This document shows, in pieces, positions 60,104 to 64,000 of a DNA stretch of 64,000 nt; the stretch's first letter is position 1, and each line of letters opens with the position of its first letter. Under the pieces are notes generated by a model. The model was not told the DNA's origin and did no database searches. It saw nothing but the letters and a program-made list of their open reading frames with translations. This DNA is from Alkalihalobacillus sp. TS-13 (GTDB taxonomy: Bacteria; Bacillota; Bacilli; Bacillales; Fictibacillaceae). The position numbers and the translations under genes are program-made. Where the stretch lies: contig NZ_JAHKSI010000002.1 of NCBI RefSeq assembly GCF_019720915.1, positions 414,471-478,470 on the forward strand, given 5' to 3'.

Positions 60104-60979
60104 TTACGCTTCCTCCCTCGATAATTTACTTTGAATCAAGGTTACAATCCCAATCACGATTCCAAAAACAACAGTCATAGCACTTGCGTATCCAATCAGC
60201 CGATCCGAAAATCCGGATTGATAAATATAATAGACCGGAGTCATAGTAGAATTCATCGGTCCACCTTGGGTCATGACCATTGGTTGAATGATCAATTTAA
60301 AAGCGGCAATAAAAGTTGTAATAAGAATTAAAATAGATGTGGGTTTCAACAAGGGAAGCGTAATATGAATAAAATTCTGCCATTTATTCGCACCATCAAT
60401 TTTACTGGCTTCATACACACTTGAAGGTATGTTTTGTAAACCAGCAAGAAAAATTAACATTTGATACCCCGCACCTTGCCAGGCGGACACGAAAACAATC
60501 GTATATATAGCTTGATCTGGACTTTTTAAAAATGGCTGTGGATCAACCCCTACTTTTGCTAACAGGACATTGATTAAACCCTCAGATGGATTCAATAAAT
60601 ATAACCAAAGAACTGAAATGACGACTAGAGATAGCACAACTGGAGCAAAAAAGGCTACTTTAAAGAAGATGTTTCCTCTTCTTCGTTTATTAATTAATAA
60701 AGCCATTCCAAGTGCTGCACCTACTTGGACAGGTATGACACAGGCGACAAATATAATGATATTCTTTAGGCTTTGCATAAAGACTGTATCGTTAAATATT
60801 TGAATGAAATTTTCCAGACCAATAAACTGTTTATCGTCAGGAGTCAATAGATAATAGTCTGTAAACGCGTAATAAATAGCCATCAACGCAGGTAGGATAA
60901 AAAACAGACCCATTAATATTAAAGCTGGAGTTAAAAATGAGTAGGCAGAAAGATTTTCTTTTAAATTGAATTTCCTCAT
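60104..60979 (-). CDS. ABC sugar transporter permease (MalF type), fructan cluster
   Basis: This 291-residue permease has six membrane segments and the EAA loop SKIDGANKWQNFIHITLPLLKPT (about 195-217). An open frame extends to 61024, but AAAAGGAG before the ATG at 60979 is the real ribosome site. It is the second gene after the binding protein. Confidence 0.9.
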   Translation of the reverse strand: MRKFNLKENLSAYSFLTPALILMGLFFILPALMAIYYAFTDYYLLTPDDKQFIGLENFIQIFNDTVFMQSLKNIIIFVACVIPVQVGAALGMALLINKRRRGNIFFKVAFFAPVVLSLVVISVLWLYLLNPSEGLINVLLAKVGVDPQPFLKSPDQAIYTIVFVSAWQGAGYQMLIFLAGLQNIPSSVYEASKIDGANKWQNFIHITLPLLKPTSILILITTFIAAFKLIIQPMVMTQGGPMNSTMTPVYYIYQSGFSDRLIGYASAMTVVFGIVIGIVTLIQSKLSREEA

Positions 60980-61041
60980 CTTGATGTCTCCTTTTAAAAT
61001 TAATCCGACTTGGAAATATTCCAAGTCGGATTACCCTTCTT

Positions 61042-62322
61042 TTATTTTAGAGCTTTGTCAATTTGTGACGCCTTAGTATCCAGCAACTTTTGTATATCTT
61101 TATTTTTTTCGTAGTAAGTCAGATCACTGATCGTTTGTTGGAATGTCCTACTTACTTTTGGGTATTCAGGTAAAACTGGTCTAGCATGAGCGGTTTTAGA
61201 GTTTTGCTCGATAAGTATTTTCATTTGAGGGGATACTTCATCTTGCACTTCTTTGATTACGGATTTAGATGCTGGCAGTACACTATTTGCTAATGCTATT
61301 TCCTTAAGCGGTTCAGTGGATGTCATAAAATCGATCAAAGCCCCAGCTGCTTCCTTCTTATCTGTAGTAGATGACATCGCATATTGCCAGGATCCTGATG
61401 GTGAAACAAGTTTATTAGTATCAGGGGAGGTTGGATAAGGCATAACACCATATTCCACATCTGGATAACTGCTTTCCATTTCTGCAATAGTCCAAGAGCC
61501 TGTAAATTTCATAGGATATTTTCCAGTTTGAAACCCTTTTTCAACAGGAGTTTTTGTGGTAAACCCTTTTACCACCATATCCTGGATGAAGGTCATGGTT
61601 TTTACACTGTTTTCATCATTGTAAACACCCGTTGCTTTCGTTTTATCTTCTGAAACGATTGATCCTCCCTGTGACCACAAAAACGGAGAAAATGCATACA
61701 TTAACCACTCGCTTTGGTCATTCAAGCCCATATCAATTGCAGGTTGATCATACTTTTTAACAAGAATCTCACAAAGCTCCATGAATTGATTCCAATCCCA
61801 TGGTTTATCAACTGTAGGTAAAGTAGATAAATCAATGCCCGCATCTTTTAACATTTGCTTATTATAAAAAATACCGACACTTGATTCTGAATATCCTACA
61901 GCATACAATTTGTCCTTATATGTCCCTTGTTGGATAATACTTGGTAATAAATCATCTTTATTGCTTATATATTTACCGATTGGAGCAATAATCCTAGCTT
62001 TTGCATATGCCGCAGTATTCGGTCCATCTAAAGTTAAGACGTCCGGTAAAGTATTTGTTGTCAATGCGGCGTTAACCTTATCCTCATACCCGCCGCCACT
62101 TCCACTCCTAGGAATAAACTCAATTTTGGCTGTATAGTTTCCATCATTTTGCTCATTGAATCGATCGATAATTTTTTGCATTGCTTCACCTTCAGCCGTT
62201 TCTTTAGAGGTATGCACCCAAATCGATACTTCATTGGGATCTCCAGATGCTTTTTCATTACTGCAGGCTGCACTTCCTAATACCATGGACGTACAAACAA
62301 TCAAAAGCATAATTTTTTTCAT
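61042..62322 (-). CDS. ABC sugar transporter substrate-binding lipoprotein, fructan cluster
   Basis: This 426-residue protein has a lipoprotein signal (MLLIVCTSMVLGSAAC, lipidated Cys near 19) and a family-1 solute-binding fold: VSIWVHTSKETAEGEAMQKII, GGYEDKVNAALTTNTLPDVL, GYSESSVGIFYNKQMLKDAGI. It would capture fructo-oligosaccharides or sucrose outside the cell. The ATG at 62322 has GGGAGGA upstream; the frame open to 62421 is not coding. The promoter with two palindromes lies at 62422-62486. Confidence 0.9.
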   Translation of the reverse strand: MKKIMLLIVCTSMVLGSAACSNEKASGDPNEVSIWVHTSKETAEGEAMQKIIDRFNEQNDGNYTAKIEFIPRSGSGGGYEDKVNAALTTNTLPDVLTLDGPNTAAYAKARIIAPIGKYISNKDDLLPSIIQQGTYKDKLYAVGYSESSVGIFYNKQMLKDAGIDLSTLPTVDKPWDWNQFMELCEILVKKYDQPAIDMGLNDQSEWLMYAFSPFLWSQGGSIVSEDKTKATGVYNDENSVKTMTFIQDMVVKGFTTKTPVEKGFQTGKYPMKFTGSWTIAEMESSYPDVEYGVMPYPTSPDTNKLVSPSGSWQYAMSSTTDKKEAAGALIDFMTSTEPLKEIALANSVLPASKSVIKEVQDEVSPQMKILIEQNSKTAHARPVLPEYPKVSRTFQQTISDLTYYEKNKDIQKLLDTKASQIDKALK

Positions 62323-62421
62323 ATTTCTAATTCCTCCCTCTCGAAAATAAAAGTCTCTTAAGCGTCTTGTGTGTTGAAAAGCTAAAAAAAATAAATTTCT
62401 CAAAATTAAGAATATTAACAT

Positions 62422-62486
62422 CGGTTATGTAACCGCCTATATTCAAGATGATATGTCAATGGGCTTAATGTGTCAACCGGTTGACA
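62422..62486 (-). promoter_or_regulatory. Promoter of the fructan operon with two LacI-type operators
   Basis: TGTCAACCGGTTGACA (62471-62486) is a 16-bp perfect palindrome with a central CG, the classic LacI-family operator form. Its right half supplies the -35 TTGACA on the minus strand; a -10 TATCAT (62448-62453) follows after 17 bases. A second dyad, CGGTTATGTAACCG (62422-62435), lies just past the start point. The adjacent LacI-type gene is the likely regulator. Confidence 0.8.
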
Positions 62487-62527
62487 TAATTTTTTAAAAA
62501 ATATATCCCTCCTGAAATATGAATGAA

Positions 62528-62562
62528 AGAAAGTGCTGTGGGTGATAACCCACTTACTTTCT
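62528..62562 (-). terminator. Hairpin at the end of the LacI-type gene
   Basis: AGAAAGT with ACTTTCT and inner GTGGGT with ACCCAC around four bases form a strong stem that includes the stop codon. The T-rich part after it is short. Confidence 0.5.
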
Positions 62563-63525
62563 TGTTGTCTCACTTTCGATTAATCTTACAGGTAAGATGG
62601 TTTCTGGATGAATGTCATCATCTTCCTTATTGATTTGATTCATTAGAATTTCCAAAGCCTTGGTTGCAATTTCCTTTATAGGTTGTTCGACTGTACTTAA
62701 TTCCGGAAGTAATAATTTCGTTGTCTCCGTTCCGTCATAACCTATGATTTTGAGATTTTCCGGAATTTTAATATTCCTATTTTTAGCCTCTCTAATCACA
62801 TGGGAAGCGATTATATCGTCACTCGCAAAAATACCTTCAACATTAGGATTCTCTTCAAATAATCGAGGAAAAATACTATTATCCAATACATATTCATAAG
62901 TAAGAGGTTTCAATTGATTAGCTTTCATTACATCTTCATACGCTTTCCTTCTCAAGTTTGCAGGAGTCTCTAAAGAAAGCGGTCCATTTATATGAATGAT
63001 GTTTTTGCACCCTTTATCAATCAACAATTGGGTTGCCAGCTTTCCACCATCGTAATTATCACTTGAAACAACAGGAATCTTTTCTGATAAATAACGATCG
63101 ATTCCCACAACAGGCAGCGTGGGGTCCTCATATTCTTTGATACCTTTATTATGTGCACCAGCGATTATCCCATCTACTTGATTTCTTTGAAGCATTTTCA
63201 AATAGCTCTTTTCTTTATCTTCTCTTCCTTGGCTATTACATAGTAACACCTTATATCCAAGAGACGCAGCAATATTCTCTAAATGAAAAATAAGCTGCCC
63301 ATAAAAAGGATTATTAGTCGTAGGGAAAATCAAACCAATTAAGAAAGTTTTTTTTATGAAAAGTGATCTTGCGATTTCATTAGGATAATAATTTATTTGT
63401 TCCATTGCTCTGTACACTTTTTCTCTCGTTTTTTCACCGATGTACCCACGATTATTCAGTACTCTAGAAACAGTGGTTGGGGAAACACCAGCAACTTTGG
63501 CAACGTCTTCAATTTTCGGTTTCAA
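62554..63525 (-). CDS. LacI-family transcriptional regulator of the fructan cluster
   Basis: This 323-residue repressor has an N-terminal LacI helix-turn-helix (IEDVAKVAGVSPTTVSRVLN, residues 5-24), the hinge helix (YPNEIARSLF) and a periplasmic-binding-like sugar domain with GLIFPTTNNPFYGQLI, SSDNYDGGKLA and GIFASDDIIA. It should bind the palindrome at 62471-62486 and release it on a fructose-type inducer. Start is TTG at 63525 with AAAGGAG upstream. Transcribed in the same direction as the operon but with its own end hairpin. Confidence 0.92.
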   Translation of the reverse strand: MKPKIEDVAKVAGVSPTTVSRVLNNRGYIGEKTREKVYRAMEQINYYPNEIARSLFIKKTFLIGLIFPTTNNPFYGQLIFHLENIAASLGYKVLLCNSQGREDKEKSYLKMLQRNQVDGIIAGAHNKGIKEYEDPTLPVVGIDRYLSEKIPVVSSDNYDGGKLATQLLIDKGCKNIIHINGPLSLETPANLRRKAYEDVMKANQLKPLTYEYVLDNSIFPRLFEENPNVEGIFASDDIIASHVIREAKNRNIKIPENLKIIGYDGTETTKLLLPELSTVEQPIKEIATKALEILMNQINKEDDDIHPETILPVRLIESETTRK

Positions 63526-64000
63526 AGTAGAATTCTCCTTTATATCTTCTTTAATGTATCATTCAATAAATTCCAGTTAATTATTTTACCATATTCTTAA
63601 CCAGAAGTGGGAAAGGATCACCTTGATGATAACGTCAATATACCAGAAAAAAAGACCCCCATGATTCATTGCTCAGAATAGGTTGTTGATCAATGAAATC
63701 GGGAGCAGTTTACCCTGAACACAAGCCCAGTCTGTGTTAGAATCCTTTTTCAAGAAGCTACCTACTTTCATTCGGAACTCGGTCGAAGGTGAACGAGCAG
63801 ATTAGCGATAGTGAAATATCACGTATCCTTTACACAACAATGGGTCCGAATGCTGATATATAATACTAATTATCTCCCTCTATAAAGAAAGGGTAATCTT
63901 TGGATTTCTTTAGATTTCTTAAGTTTTTATAGTGGTTCATTATTAATAGTGGTTTGAATCATGGGATTAAGTTGTATTAATGGACAATTTTGGAGTTTGA
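63526..64000. other. AT-rich tail of the window, no gene recognised
   Basis: I see the LacI gene's upstream region and then about 400 bases with no supported gene. A short plus-strand frame around 63790-63862 (VNEQISDSEISRIL...) looks protein-like but has only 25 or so codons and no clear start; it may be a fragment. The frame opening at 63961 is cut by the window end. Confidence 0.4.

Noticed and set aside
63961-64000. Frame opening near the right edge
   Set aside because: No ribosome site precedes it and only 13 codons are visible before the window ends.

Overview
The window looks like the chromosome of a Bacillaceae member. Evidence: sigma-A-like promoters, AGGAGG-type ribosome sites, TTG/GTG starts, a T-box leader, CcpA cre-like sites, a Fur box, and B. 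subtilis-like neighbourhoods such as yhfI-lplJ-yhfK. I cannot name the species. The first ~52 kb has moderate G+C. The right end (about 52.9-64 kb) is visibly richer in A+T and holds several broken genes, as expected of acquired, decaying DNA. No rRNA, tRNA or CRISPR array was seen.

Layout. 0-12.5 kb: housekeeping and envelope genes: a coiled-coil protein, a secreted CAP-domain protein, two DUF2254 membrane proteins, a ResA-like thioredoxin, a T-box-controlled archaeal/eukaryal-type prolyl-tRNA synthetase, an M48 protease, and a Fur-controlled siderophore ATPase with an FhuF-like reductase. 12.7-16.3 kb: a phosphonate-type ABC transporter, phnD-phnC-phnE-phnE. 16.5-19.7 kb: a HAD phosphatase, two small membrane-protein genes or gene pairs including azlCD, and a divergent XRE-cupin regulator.

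19.9-43 kb is the centrepiece, a nearly continuous phenylalanine/phenylacetate catabolic region. A sodium symporter could import the substrate. Phenylalanine dehydrogenase would give phenylpyruvate. A dedicated 2-oxoacid dehydrogenase (E1 alpha, E1 beta, E2, E3) could turn phenylpyruvate straight into phenylacetyl-CoA. PaaK would feed in free phenylacetate. PaaABCD epoxidises the ring, PaaG isomerises it, an aldehyde dehydrogenase oxidises the opened product, and PaaF/PaaH/PaaJ complete beta-oxidation. A hot-dog thioesterase and a PaaY/YtoA-like protein may salvage CoA. The thioesterase-dehydrogenase operon and the paaA operon share a near-identical palindrome just downstream of the -10 box; PaaX, encoded between them, is the obvious candidate repressor. 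cre-like sites lie before pdh, paaK and the PaaY-like gene.

43-52.4 kb: a Pro-Tyr-tailed small protein, the yhfI-lplJ-yhfK neighbourhood, and an ABC importer (binding protein plus two permeases) followed by an MBL hydrolase and a NagD-type phosphatase. 52.9-63.5 kb: a methyltransferase, an amino-acid permease overlapping an Ada-like regulator, a broken SUFU-family gene, a VanZ fragment, and a LacI-regulated fructan/sucrose cluster whose fructokinase is frameshifted in its catalytic motif.

The intergenic DNA is unusual. It contains (i) a 250-390 bp MITE-like element in five long copies and two solo ends; (ii) short arrays with exactly 21-bp period, each locus with its own core motif; (iii) two 183-bp elements with identical dyad geometry and a 51-bp internal period; and (iv) a 3'-end repeat that has become part of one coding sequence.
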